Assembly (NCBI RefSeq): GCF_002250055.1
Contig: NZ_CP018866.1
Location: 2,162,501-2,226,500 of the forward strand
Source: Sutcliffiella cohnii
GTDB taxonomy: Bacteria > Bacillota > Bacilli > Bacillales > Bacillaceae_I
Direction: 5' to 3'
Length of the DNA stretch: 64,000 bases
Of the stretch, positions 1 through 9,318 are shown piece after piece; within the stretch, counting starts at the first letter, position 1; every line of letters begins with the position of its first letter. A model generated the notes under the pieces. That model saw only the letters and a program-made list of their open reading frames with translations, did not search any database and was not told the origin of the DNA. Position numbers and translations under genes: made by a program.

Positions 1-73
1 GATTGCCAGCAACCGAAAATGGCCAATTAGCTTGCTCATTATCAAGACGATTAAGTTGTGTATATAACTTCAA
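1..73 (-). CDS. possible 5' end of a gene running off the left edge
   Basis: Read on the minus strand from a TTG at 73, this stretch stays open to the window edge and gives a plausible polar peptide beginning MKLYTQLNRLDNEQ. There is no convincing Shine-Dalgarno sequence and only about 24 codons are visible. It could equally be a chance open frame. The overlapping plus-strand frame (3-218) has no coding character. Confidence 0.2.
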   Translation of the reverse strand, partial: MKLYTQLNRLDNEQANWPFSVAGN

Positions 74-226
74 TATAAAACCATTATTAAATCAAGGATT
101 TTACTTTTTTGTACAGATAACCACTCGTTTTTCTGCCGGGACCCCATATATAAGATATTTCCAATACTATAATCAATTAATAATTAAACCTCTGCTTTTT
201 TTCAAAGGAATACTGTAACAATCATC

Positions 227-331
227 TTAAACTCCATTATTATTATGGTATTCGCATCCATCCATTATTTCTTTATCGCATTTAGAACATTTCAACGGCT
301 GATTCTCGATAGATTCTTCCATGCGATTCAT
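227..331 (-). CDS. small CxxC zinc-finger-like protein, 34 aa
   Basis: The 34-residue product has a CSKC pair (residues 15-18) and a further Cys/His (CEYH, about residues 26-29), as expected for a tiny zinc-binding protein. An AAGGAGATGAAG ribosome site lies directly upstream of the ATG at 331, and the stop is at 227. Function is unknown. It is transcribed away from the ger operon. The coding call rests on the ribosome site and on the cysteine spacing. Confidence 0.5.
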   Translation of the reverse strand: MNRMEESIENQPLKCSKCDKEIMDGCEYHNNNGV

Positions 332-527
332 AGCTTCATCTCCTTTTTACCATTTATAATTGGATAAAAGGAGATTATTCCCTGCTTAAAAAGCTAGTCT
401 GATAAAACAGCTACTCATTATTTGTATTTGGCAATTAATCAAAAATGGAAATATATAATGATTCAAAATAATTTATAAACATACTAACAAAACCAACGTC
501 ATTTAAATGCCAAAAGCACAACCCTCC

Positions 528-556
528 GGACAGAAAAGGTTCTCTGTCTGTTTTTT
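528..556 (+). terminator. putative intrinsic terminator upstream of the ger operon
   Basis: GACAGA (529-534) pairs with TCTGTC (543-548) and is followed by a T-rich run. It lies in the 434-bp gap 332-765, which otherwise shows only AT-rich DNA and the promoter candidate listed next. No plus-strand gene is seen feeding it. Confidence 0.4.
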
Positions 557-685
557 ATGTTTTATGTTAAGTTAACAAAACCTGATAAGTTTACAAATTT
601 ATAATTTTTAACCCAGTTTCTCAGCTATCTTTATGAAGAAAAATCCATAAAAATAAAAATGTATTGGTAACACTTAAAAAACTGT

Positions 686-714
686 ACATATTATTTGAAA
701 TAAGACTCATAATA
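686..714 (+). promoter_or_regulatory. candidate sigma-G (forespore) promoter for the resident ger operon
   Basis: ACATA (686-690), 17 bp, then CATAATA (708-714) resembles the sigma-G pattern (-35 GNATR, -10 CATNNTA). It sits about 50 bp upstream of the GerA-subunit start. GerA-type operons are known to be sigma-G dependent, so the fit is expected, but the -35 element is one base off consensus. Confidence 0.4.
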
Positions 715-765
715 TCGGTATAAAATACCAAATTTTAAGAGAATGAATAGGGATGAATTGAAATT

Positions 766-2331
766 ATGCGCTTTTTAAAAATCGAATCCATTCGGCAAAA
801 AATAAAGCAAAACACAAAAGGAATACAAAAAAATCGATCAAATCATTCACATCCGTTCTCATCGGATATTCATAAAAATGAGGAAAGACTAAAGCAACAG
901 TTAAACTCAAGTGAGGATATCATTTTTCATGATTTCATCATTCCGTTACATGACGGCCACTCATTGAAAGCACTGTTAGTTTTAGTTGATGGGTTAATTA
1001 ATGAAGATGCCATTCGCAATAATGTATTAGAGCAACTGACCGAGGAATCACTCGAAAGTCCTCAGGGAGAAGAATTAAAAAAAGTAAAAGAGAGGATTGC
1101 TATTTTTAATATAAAAAATGAAGATAATCTAGAAAAAGCTGTATTCCAACTACTGAAGGGCAATACGTTACTATTGCTGGATGGATATAGTGAAGGATTG
1201 GTGCTAAACGCACCAGGGTACGAGGTTCGTGCAATCGCCGAACCCCAATCAGATCGGGCTGTGAGAGGGGCACATGAGGGATTTATTGAATTATCACCTA
1301 CAAATATTGCATTATTACGGCGAAGAATTCCACATCCTTCTTTACAGTTTGAAACCATAAAAATTGGTGAATTTAGTCAAACAGATATAACGCTGGGATA
1401 TATAAAGGGCATTGTGGATCCTAAATTGATCGAACGGCTCAAACAAAGATTAGATCAAATTAAAGTGGATGAAATCAATAATTCAGGGGAAATTGAACAA
1501 TTCATTGAAGACCATCCCTTTTCAATCTTTCCTACTATTGGAAATACAGAGCGTCCTGATGTAGCCTCAGCCTTATTAATGGAAGGAAGAATTATGATCA
1601 TAGTTAACGGAGATCCGGTAAGTTTGTATATTCCATCTCTATTTCTTGAAAATATGAAAAGCATAGAAGATTACAGTTCTCGTCCTTATTATAGTTCCTT
1701 CATTCGCCTGATGCGCTTTTTTTCATTTATAATCAGTATTTCTTTACCAGCCCTTTATATTGCAGCCATTAATTTTCACAAGGTAATGATTCCATCTGAA
1801 ATGATTGTTCCGATCATCCAAGCAAGAGAGACAGTTCCATTTCCTCTTACAATGGAAGTTTTCATGATGATTTTAATGTTTGAAGTTGTCCGTGAGGCTG
1901 GTGTTAGACTTCCTCAACAAATTGGCATTGCTTTAAGTATTGTGGGTGCTTTAATTCTTGGACAAGTCTCTGTCTCAGCCGGACTGGTTGGTGCACCGAC
2001 CATTGTTGTTGTATCTATATCGTACATTGCCGCCTTCGTCATTACTCCAATCGCAGATGTTACTGCGTTACTCAGGATAGGGTTATTTATTGCTAGCAGC
2101 TTATTTGGGGGATATGGACTAATTGTCGCCGTGCTTGGTTTATTAACACATATGATCTCTTTAACATCACTTGGGGTTCCTTATATGGCGCCATTTGCGC
2201 CTTTTTATTTTCAGGATTGGAAAGATTCACTAATTCGGTTGCCGTTAAGGTGGAAAAAACATCGACCAAAAAGCATACCGAATCAGCGTGCGACTAGAAT
2301 TAAATCATTACCTAAGACAGGTGATAAATGA
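766..2331 (+). CDS. spore germinant receptor subunit A (GerA/GerKA family)
   Basis: The 521-residue protein has the GerA architecture: a charged N-terminal region, a soluble domain to about residue 300, then several hydrophobic segments (about 315-480) and a basic tail. Typical family signatures include the GRPDVAS-like segment (TERPDVAS, about 262-269) and REAGVRLP in the membrane part. A subunits sit in the inner spore membrane and act with B and C subunits in sensing nutrients. The stop overlaps the next start (ATGATG), so A and C are translationally coupled. Order here is A-C-B, as in gerK. The gene is intact, but its partner B gene is broken by a transposon. The germinant cannot be read from sequence. 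Confidence 0.93.
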   Translation: MRFLKIESIRQKIKQNTKGIQKNRSNHSHPFSSDIHKNEERLKQQLNSSEDIIFHDFIIPLHDGHSLKALLVLVDGLINEDAIRNNVLEQLTEESLESPQGEELKKVKERIAIFNIKNEDNLEKAVFQLLKGNTLLLLDGYSEGLVLNAPGYEVRAIAEPQSDRAVRGAHEGFIELSPTNIALLRRRIPHPSLQFETIKIGEFSQTDITLGYIKGIVDPKLIERLKQRLDQIKVDEINNSGEIEQFIEDHPFSIFPTIGNTERPDVASALLMEGRIMIIVNGDPVSLYIPSLFLENMKSIEDYSSRPYYSSFIRLMRFFSFIISISLPALYIAAINFHKVMIPSEMIVPIIQARETVPFPLTMEVFMMILMFEVVREAGVRLPQQIGIALSIVGALILGQVSVSAGLVGAPTIVVVSISYIAAFVITPIADVTALLRIGLFIASSLFGGYGLIVAVLGLLTHMISLTSLGVPYMAPFAPFYFQDWKDSLIRLPLRWKKHRPKSIPNQRATRIKSLPKTGDK

Positions 2332-3509
2332 TGGGAAGGATTCTATTTATCATCCCTTTTTTATTTTTATTAATGGGCTGTTGGAGTAGCCAAGAACTTG
2401 ATAATTCCGCACTTGTACATGGAATAGGGTTGGACAAATCTGACGGTAAATTACGAATCAGCGTCGAAATCATAAAACCAACTGGATCAAGTGAACAAGG
2501 TGGTGGCGAAGGGGGTGGAGGAAATGGCCAACATATTCTATTAGATAGAGACGCGGACTCAATAATACACGGTGCACGTGGACTCATAAAAGATGCGAAG
2601 CGCCGGCTTTATTTTGATCATGCTCGTTTATGGGTGATTGGTGAGGAATTAGCAAAAGAAGATTTTATTGGCTACCTTGATGAAAGCCGGCGAGATCAAA
2701 TGTTTCGTTTAAATAGTTATCTTTTCATTACAGAAGGTAATCCAATAGATATTTTGAGTACTTCTACACTTTATGAAGATCTTTCGTCAGCTGAAATCGT
2801 CTCTGCTTTAGAACAAACACAATATATTGCAGAATATACATCCGTAAAATTATATGAATTTTATAAGTTAATTGAGGGACCTATTCCTAATGCCTATCTG
2901 CCGATCATTCAAACAAAAAAAGAAAAGGATAAAACTATTACTTCATTAGACGGTACGGCCGTCATTAGAAATGATAAAATGGTCGGTAAACTAAATACAC
3001 ATGAAACGGTTGGGCTAAATGTCCTTTTGAACAAGGCTAAAAGTGGAGGTGAAACTGTATCTCTGAATGAGAAGGAGAAGGTCTCTGTAGAGATAAAGAA
3101 ATCAGAGACAAAAATAAAGCCGACACTAGTTGGAAATCAGCTTAAAGCACATCTTAATATCGAGATAGAGGGAACGTTAGCTGATAATACGACGAAAAGC
3201 AATATAAATGAACAATGGATAAGTAAGGTTGAAAAGGAAGTATCAAACCTAGCTGAAAAATACGTACGTTTAACTTTGGATAAACTTCAAAAGGAATTAA
3301 AGACAGATATTTCAGGAATTGGGCTAGAAACCTATCGGAAATATCCAAAACAATGGCAAAATATCCAATCTGAATGGAATGAGATTTTTTCTAACGCAGA
3401 TATAATAATTGATGTTCATACGAACATTACTCATCAAGGCCTTATAAATAAGAGTATAAATAGACATCACAAAAAGCCTTATAACAACCCTTATAAACTA
3501 AGGAATTAA
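2328..3509 (+). CDS. spore germinant receptor lipoprotein subunit C (GerC/GerKC family)
   Basis: The 393-residue protein begins with a lipoprotein signal peptide: a short basic start, a hydrophobic stretch and a lipobox ending at Cys18 (LLMGC, followed by WSSQELD). The GCWSSxEL start and the 390-residue length are characteristic of GerC subunits, which are anchored to the outer face of the inner spore membrane. A Gly-rich segment lies at about residues 62-70. The start overlaps the stop of the A subunit gene, and the B gene follows 28 bp later, so all three form one operon. The coding sequence shows no damage. Confidence 0.92.
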   Translation: MMGRILFIIPFLFLLMGCWSSQELDNSALVHGIGLDKSDGKLRISVEIIKPTGSSEQGGGEGGGGNGQHILLDRDADSIIHGARGLIKDAKRRLYFDHARLWVIGEELAKEDFIGYLDESRRDQMFRLNSYLFITEGNPIDILSTSTLYEDLSSAEIVSALEQTQYIAEYTSVKLYEFYKLIEGPIPNAYLPIIQTKKEKDKTITSLDGTAVIRNDKMVGKLNTHETVGLNVLLNKAKSGGETVSLNEKEKVSVEIKKSETKIKPTLVGNQLKAHLNIEIEGTLADNTTKSNINEQWISKVEKEVSNLAEKYVRLTLDKLQKELKTDISGIGLETYRKYPKQWQNIQSEWNEIFSNADIIIDVHTNITHQGLINKSINRHHKKPYNNPYKLRN

Positions 3510-3537
3510 ATGATCAAAGAAGAAGGAGATTACAGTC

Positions 3538-4484
3538 ATGTTAACAAAATGGGAGACACTTTTTTTATTAGTAATGACACTTCCAATCATGGGACATGTC
3601 GTGATTCTCCCGTTAATGCTCGATGTTGCCGGAAGAGATGCTTGGATTTCCATATTTCTATCACTCCCGGTAGCATTTATATTTGCAATCTCCATTTATC
3701 GCTTGAGGCTTAAATACCCAAAAGAAAATATCTCTGATATGCTTCACAATTTATTGGGGAAATTTTTTGGAACAATGCTTACGGTGGTTTTCATTATCTA
3801 CTTTTTATTTTTAACCATTTTCTCTTTTGCTCTGTTAGTTGATTTCGTCTATATTGCTTTTTTGCCTGAGACCCCTCTGTTGGCTATACTCGTTTGGTTT
3901 TTGATCTTTTTTGTCTATGTAGCTATAAAAGGTATGAAAAGAATCGCCTTAACGGCTGGTGTATTATCCATAATTGCTATGGTGTCAGGGCATACAGTCA
4001 CTCTATTGGACACGAGGATGAAAGATTGGAGTGAGCTTCAACCCATGTTTGAGTTTGGTTGGAGTCCCATATTATGGGGATCTTTGCTTCTCACTAGTAT
4101 ATGGATTGAATTGTTGCTACTTTTATGTGTGCCCATTCAAAACATTCGTGAAAAACGAATGTTTTTACTATGGAGTATTGGAATCTTGTTGAATGCACTA
4201 ATGATGTTTTCAACAACTACCGGCAGTATAACAATTTTCGGATTAGGGCAGGCTGACAATTTCGTATATCCGGCATTAGAGCCGGTACGAATTATTAGTT
4301 TGGGATTTATTGATCGTTTTGATATTTATGGTTTACTATTAATGGCAGTAGGAACATATATACGTTGCAGCCTATACCTTCGAATCGCTTACGACATAGT
4401 TGAATCAAAGGTTTCTTCAAAGTGGATAAAGCGAGGTTGGTTTTTGGGGCTTGTTTTACTCGTATTTCTAGGTACTTACTATTT
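3538..4484 (+). pseudogene. germinant receptor subunit B (GerB), 5' part, split by a transposon
   Basis: The first 315 codons encode a membrane protein of the GerB spore-germination family (amino-acid/polyamine/organocation permease fold). It has an early hydrophobic GHVVILPL segment, then KRDAW-like and P-rich loops. AAGGAGATTACAGTC precedes the ATG. At 4485 the inverted repeat of a Tn3-family element begins and supplies the stop (TAG 4489-4491), so the present product is 317 residues. The missing C-terminus is found intact and in frame at 14170-14298. The rejoined gene would give a 356-residue protein, the normal family length. The truncated product lacks the final membrane helix and is probably inactive, though this is inference. 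Confidence 0.93.
4480..4484. repeat. 5-bp target-site duplication, left copy
   Basis: TATTT directly abuts the GGGG start of the left inverted repeat and is repeated at 14170-14174 after the right inverted repeat. Five-base duplications are the rule for Tn3-family insertion. Confidence 0.92.
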
Positions 4485-4522
4485 GGGGTAGCGTCAGGAA
4501 AATGCGGATTTACAACGCTAAG
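4485..4522 (+). repeat. left terminal inverted repeat (38 bp)
   Basis: It starts GGGGTAGCGTCAGGAAAATG. Compared with the right end it matches at 34 of 38 positions. The differences are at positions 6, 7, 34 and 38. Confidence 0.95.
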
Positions 4523-4558
4523 CCCATTTTCAAGACGATTCCCCCAGTTTTAACAACG

Positions 4559-7525
4559 TTAAGAAAGTTTCAATGGTCTTAAAGAATCTAACGAGACCAT
4601 TTTCTCCGAATTAAAATGGTATTCTCCAAGTAAATTAATATGTTCCCAACCTAGAGGTGACATATGGTGCAATAATTCTTCATTAAAACTACCTGACCGT
4701 TTTTGATATTCAACTGCCTTTGTTAGATGTAAAGTATTCCAGATACTGATGGCATTGATAATTATGTTTAAGGCACTGGCCCTTTGCAATTGATGCTGTA
4801 TGGTTCGTTCCCTAAGCTCGCCTTGTTTTCCGAAGAAAATAGCTCTTGCCAGTCCATTCATGGCTTCTCCTTTATTCAATCCTTTTTGTATTTTTCTTCT
4901 TAATGATTCATCCGAAATATAATTCAAAATAAAGATCGTTTTTTCTATTCGGCCCATCTCACGTAAGGCTGTAGCCAAGCTGTTTTGTCTTGAATAAGAA
5001 CCTAATTTCCCCATAATAAGGGATGCTGAAACTGTTCCTTCCCTTATAGAATGAGCTAATCGCAAAACATCCTCATAATTCTCTTTAATGACCTTTGTAT
5101 TTATTTGTCCACGTAAAATGGCTTCTAATTTTGGAGATTCACTTGCTTTATCTATTGTAAATAATTTCGAGTCTGATAAATCCCTTATTCTTGGAGCAAA
5201 TTTAAATCCTAATAAATGAGTCAATCCGAATATTTGGTCTGTGTAACCAGCTGTGTCTGTATAATGCTCTTCTATGTTTAGATCCGTCTCATGGTGCAAC
5301 AAACCATCCAAAACATGAATCGCATCCCTTGAATTAGTATGAATAATCTTTGTGTAGTAAGAAGAGAATTGATCACTAGTAAAACGGTAGATGGTGGCTC
5401 CTTTTCCGGTTCCATAATGTGGATTTGCATCTGCATGTAGTGATGAAACACCTAGCTGCATTCTCATACCGTCTGACGAGGATGTTGTACCGTCTCCCCA
5501 ATAAGAAGACAATTGTAGCTTGTGATGAAAATTTACTAATACAACTTGGGCTTTATTCATTGCGTCTTCATACATGCGCCATTGAGACACATTGGCTAGT
5601 TGCTTATATGTAAGCCCGGGTGTTGCTTCAGCCATTTTGCTCAAGCCAATATTCATTCCCATTCCTAAAAGAGCAGCCATAATAATGATTGTTTCTTCTT
5701 TATCTGGTTTTCGTTTGTTAGAAGCATGTGTAAATTGCTCATGAAATCCTGTTATATGGGCAACATCCATCAGTAAATCGGTTAATTTTATTCTTGGTAG
5801 CATCTGATACAGGCTTGCACTAAATTTCTTTGCTTCTTCTGGAACATCTTTTTCTAATCGTGCAAGTGACAGCTTTCCTTTTTCAAGAGAAACTCCATCT
5901 AACTTGTTGGAATTAGCAGCTAACCACTGTAACCTCCCATTAAGGCTGCTAGTTCTCTCTGTAATATAATCCTTGAATGATAAACTAACCGATAATCTTG
6001 TATTCTCCTTCGTTTGATTCCATGTATCTTCGGAAAACAAATATTCCTCAAAATCTCTATATTGTCTACTGCCCACAATAGAAACATCACCAGCCCGAAT
6101 ATGCTCCCGAAGTTCTGTTAAAACAGCCATTTCATAGTAATGCCGATTGATTGTTGTACCATCATCCTCGTATAAATGCTTTTTCCACCGTTTTGAAATA
6201 AAATCCAAAGGTGAGTTATCAGGTACTTTTCGCTTCCCAGATTCGTTCATTCCTCGTATAATCTCTACAGCTTGTAAAAGTGGCTCATTCGCCTTTGTGG
6301 AATGAAATTCCAATACCCTTAATAGGGTTGGCGTATATTTTCTAAGAGAATAAAATCGTTTTTGCAGTAAGTCTAAATAGTCATAGTCGGCAGGACGTGC
6401 AAGCTCTTGAGCTTCTTCCACTGAAGAAACAAAAGAATTCCATTCAATAACCGATTCTAAAACCTCAAAAACGTCTAGTTTTTCCCGTTTTGCTTTGATT
6501 AAAGCTTGTCCGATGTTCGTATAGTGTATAACCTTCTCATTCAGCTTTTTCCCGTTTTGTTTCTGAATTTCTTCTTGAGCCTTACGGCCTTTTGATAACA
6601 GACTGAGTATTTGTCTGTCATGAATTTCAAAGGCTTTATCCGTTAAATCCTGAGTAAGGTGTAATAAATAGACGGTTAAAATCGAGTATCGTTTATTTTC
6701 TTGAAAGTCACGGAACGCATAAGGCTCATATCTTGAACCTAAGCGAGATAGCTGTAACAAGCGATTGCGATGCAAATGATTAATTTGTACCGTTTCTAAT
6801 TCCATACCTCGTATGTATTCGAGTCGTTCTATTACTTTTAGAAATGTTTCGGATGAAGGATGACCCGGTGGTTCCTTTAACCAACCCAATATCGTTTTAT
6901 TGGAATCGGATGAATGTTGCGAAGTAATGATTTCTTCAAGCTTTTCTTTTTGCTCACTTGTTAGAGATTGACTAACTGTATTAAACAGCTTCTTTTCAGC
7001 CATTTCTCTCGCCTCCCACACTATTCTTTCAAGTGTAGTGATAGCAGGCAGTATGATTTTGTTTTTTCTTAGAAAATCTATGCATTCATGCAGTAGATGA
7101 ATGGCATCACCATTTTCCAAAGCTAATTGATGAAGGTGCTTAAATGTCATTCGATATTCACTCAAGGTAAAAGTTACAAAGTCGTATTCACTTCGAATTT
7201 CTTTCAAATGATCCCAAAGTGTATTTTCCCTTTGAGGATAATAGCTAAGCGAGGATGGACTAGCACTGATTTGTTTCGATATATATTGTATAACCGAATC
7301 TGGGATGCTTTTAATATGAGTGTATGGCCAACCGGGATACCGAAGAATAGCTAATTGAACGGAAAACCCTAAACGGTTTTCTTCCCTCCTTCTCTTATTA
7401 ATGATTTCTAAATCACGTTTGGAAAAGGTGAAGTAGGTCCCCAATATCCATTCATCTTCAGGAATTTGCATAAAAGCCTGTCTCTGTTCCGGTGTAAGCA
7501 ATTCTCTACCTCTAGCAATTTTCAT
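4559..7525 (-). CDS. tnpA: Tn3-family transposase TnpA, 988 aa
   Basis: The length equals that of the Tn1546 transposase (988 residues). The DDE catalytic core is visible: YWGDGTTSSSDG (about residue 678) supplies the first Asp, DTAGYTDQIFGLTHLLG (about 755) the second, and ALREMGRIEKTIFILNY (about 860) the Glu. The N-terminal part fits the DUF4158 DNA-binding region. TnpA binds the 38-bp terminal repeats and catalyses replicative transposition into a cointegrate. It is transcribed divergently from the resolvase, with the res site between them. No frameshift or internal stop is present. Confidence 0.97.
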   Translation of the reverse strand: MKIARGRELLTPEQRQAFMQIPEDEWILGTYFTFSKRDLEIINKRRREENRLGFSVQLAILRYPGWPYTHIKSIPDSVIQYISKQISASPSSLSYYPQRENTLWDHLKEIRSEYDFVTFTLSEYRMTFKHLHQLALENGDAIHLLHECIDFLRKNKIILPAITTLERIVWEAREMAEKKLFNTVSQSLTSEQKEKLEEIITSQHSSDSNKTILGWLKEPPGHPSSETFLKVIERLEYIRGMELETVQINHLHRNRLLQLSRLGSRYEPYAFRDFQENKRYSILTVYLLHLTQDLTDKAFEIHDRQILSLLSKGRKAQEEIQKQNGKKLNEKVIHYTNIGQALIKAKREKLDVFEVLESVIEWNSFVSSVEEAQELARPADYDYLDLLQKRFYSLRKYTPTLLRVLEFHSTKANEPLLQAVEIIRGMNESGKRKVPDNSPLDFISKRWKKHLYEDDGTTINRHYYEMAVLTELREHIRAGDVSIVGSRQYRDFEEYLFSEDTWNQTKENTRLSVSLSFKDYITERTSSLNGRLQWLAANSNKLDGVSLEKGKLSLARLEKDVPEEAKKFSASLYQMLPRIKLTDLLMDVAHITGFHEQFTHASNKRKPDKEETIIIMAALLGMGMNIGLSKMAEATPGLTYKQLANVSQWRMYEDAMNKAQVVLVNFHHKLQLSSYWGDGTTSSSDGMRMQLGVSSLHADANPHYGTGKGATIYRFTSDQFSSYYTKIIHTNSRDAIHVLDGLLHHETDLNIEEHYTDTAGYTDQIFGLTHLLGFKFAPRIRDLSDSKLFTIDKASESPKLEAILRGQINTKVIKENYEDVLRLAHSIREGTVSASLIMGKLGSYSRQNSLATALREMGRIEKTIFILNYISDESLRRKIQKGLNKGEAMNGLARAIFFGKQGELRERTIQHQLQRASALNIIINAISIWNTLHLTKAVEYQKRSGSFNEELLHHMSPLGWEHINLLGEYHFNSEKMVSLDSLRPLKLS

Positions 7526-7671
7526 TCAGTATCAGCCCATTTCTGTATTTTTCAATTTATTAGCTCAATTATATATCAATAGAGTGTACTCTATTGATAC
7601 AAGTATAGTAGACTGATAAAATCATAGTTAAGAGTGTCTCATAAGACTTGTCTCAAAAACGAGGTGAAATT
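7526..7671. promoter_or_regulatory. res site and divergent promoter region of the transposon
   Basis: The tnpA-tnpR intergenic region holds a 26-bp palindrome at 7574-7599: two perfect 12-base arms (TATCAATAGAGT and its complement) around a central GT. This is what is expected of the resolvase crossover site (subsite I), where the 2-bp core is cut. TnpR probably also represses both genes from here. A closely related palindrome occurs at 18765-18790 beside another resolvase gene. Confidence 0.75.
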
Positions 7672-8247
7672 TTGCAGAAAATCGGTTATGTACGCGTCAG
7701 TTCGACTAGCCAAAATCCTTCAAGACAATTTCGGCAATTGAACGAAATTGGAATGGATATTATTTATGAAGAAAAAACTTCAGGAGCCACAAAAGATCGT
7801 GAACAACTTCAAAAAATGTTAGAGGATTTACAGGAAGGTGACATTATTTATGTTACAGATTTAACTCGGATCACTCGAAGTACGCAAGATTTATTTGAAT
7901 TGATTGATTTAATACGAAATAAAAAGGCAAGCTTAAAATCACTTAAGGATACATGGCTAGATTTATCAGAAGATAATCCATATAGCCAATTCTTAATTAC
8001 GGTAATGGCTGGTGTTAACCAATTAGAGAGAGACCTTATTCGTATGCGTCAGCGTGAAGGAATTGAGCTCGCAAAGAAAGAAGGGAAGTTTAAAGGACGG
8101 TTAAAGAAATATCATAAAAATCACGCAGGAATGAATTATGCAGTAAAGCTATATAAAGAAGGAAATATGACTGTAAATCAAATTTGTGAAATTACAAATG
8201 TATCTAGAGCTTCTTTATATAGAAAGCTATCGGAAGGAAAAAAATAA
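7672..8247 (+). CDS. tnpR: TnpR serine resolvase of the transposon
   Basis: This serine recombinase resolves cointegrates at res. The N-terminal YVRVSS motif carries the nucleophile Ser (about residue 10), and the LTRITRST segment is typical of the Tn1546/Tn917 resolvase branch. A C-terminal helix-turn-helix (about 160-185, VNQICEITNVSRASLYRKL) binds DNA. I chose the TTG at 7672 because GAGGTG (7661-7666) lies at proper spacing. This gives 191 residues, the usual length. An upstream TTG at 7648 has no ribosome site. Confidence 0.93.
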   Translation: MQKIGYVRVSSTSQNPSRQFRQLNEIGMDIIYEEKTSGATKDREQLQKMLEDLQEGDIIYVTDLTRITRSTQDLFELIDLIRNKKASLKSLKDTWLDLSEDNPYSQFLITVMAGVNQLERDLIRMRQREGIELAKKEGKFKGRLKKYHKNHAGMNYAVKLYKEGNMTVNQICEITNVSRASLYRKLSEGKK

Positions 8248-8440
8248 GCATTCATTACTTATATTAAAAATTTCCGGGGATTGTGAAACAACGTACCTAA
8301 CCAAGCAGGCTATTTCTATAAGGAAGTATCAATATTTGTTTATCTAACTAGGCACGATCATCAAAGGGTTCCGAGTACATTTTAACGGAGATATACGCTA
8401 AACTCAGATTTAAAGCAAGGCTGTATTTTCCGAGAACACT

Positions 8441-8489
8441 TTATAAAAAACAACCTTAGTCAATCACAAACGAAGGTTGTTTTTATAAA
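8441..8489. terminator. bidirectional terminator between tnpR and the minus-strand 150-aa gene
   Basis: A long hairpin with arms built on AAAACAACCTT and AAGGTTGTTTT is flanked by A and T runs on both sides. It serves convergent genes. The rest of 8248-8440 shows no gene. Confidence 0.75.
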
Positions 8490-8501
8490 GTCATGGTCTA
8501 A

Positions 8502-8954
8502 TTAAAACAATTGCTGTCCCAAGAGCATACTTGAGACTGAAAAGGCACCAGCAGGTGGTAAAACATTAGTATATATGGGAGGTCCCAAACGGGGTGTAAA
8601 GGTTGTAGCAATCCAATTTCCATATTCACCAGCCAGCAAAGAGGGAGGTTTCATTATAAACCGTCCACTTAAAACGAAATGCCGAATGCTTATAGCGGTC
8701 TCATCAAATATTGTCAAGTTGCCAAAAAAGGAGGCATATGGTGAATCGAAACTTATTTGTTTAGCGCTTTCGTCCCAATACCCATTAATCGGAATAGGTA
8801 TACCACGAAAATTAACTGTACCTACTACTTTGTTGTCTACAATGGAATCAATGGTAAGTATACCTCTAATAATGGATCTCCCCGCAATAGAAGCATCAAT
8901 CCCCCATACGGATGGAAAGGGGATACTAACTTTGGCTGTCTTTGGAATTTTCAA
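8502..8954 (-). CDS. transposon cargo protein of unknown function, 150 aa
   Basis: I do not recognise the family. The protein has no signal peptide or clear membrane helix and is rich in Ile, Ser, Gly and Pro. Alternating hydrophobic stretches suggest an all-beta fold, perhaps coat- or lipid-associated. The start is TTG (8954), preceded by AGGAGAGG at about 9 bases. It has its own terminator and lies inside the transposon between the recombination module and the amidase, so it travels with the germination genes. A spore-related role is inferred only from this company. Confidence 0.6.
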   Translation of the reverse strand: MKIPKTAKVSIPFPSVWGIDASIAGRSIIRGILTIDSIVDNKVVGTVNFRGIPIPINGYWDESAKQISFDSPYASFFGNLTIFDETAISIRHFVLSGRFIMKPPSLLAGEYGNWIATTFTPRLGPPIYTNVLPPAGAFSVSSMLLGQQLF

Positions 8955-9318
8955 AATTAACCTCTCCTTGATTATTTTATGTATGGATTGAGTTGTATTT
9001 AATCATAATCCTGTAGTAATGATACAGTATATGCACAGAGAATCACTTAGGTGTTTTGTTAAGAAAGAAGCATCAATAATCAATCAGCCTACTGTCTAGA
9101 TGAACAAGAGTTTGCCTGACCCACGAAAAATATGGAACATTAATTCCTGCTGCTCATACATATGGTCTCGCATTTGGAAAATTTCTTAGCTTTAAAATAA
9201 ATCATCTGATTCAATGAAATGTAATGCCTATCATCACCTATTTTTATATGTACCTCAGAAGAATTCCTATACCTCCGTTACTCTTCGATCATATTGCATT
9301 TGTACGAGGTGGTGTAAA

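Noticed and set aside
3..218. 71-codon plus-strand frame at the left edge
   Set aside because: It has no ribosome site, and its composition (Cys/Arg/Ser, then Phe/Tyr-rich) looks like non-coding AT-rich DNA.
4485..4522. Whether the gerB stop at 4489-4491 is the natural end of the gene
   Set aside because: The stop lies inside the transposon inverted repeat, and the true continuation is found in frame at 14170.
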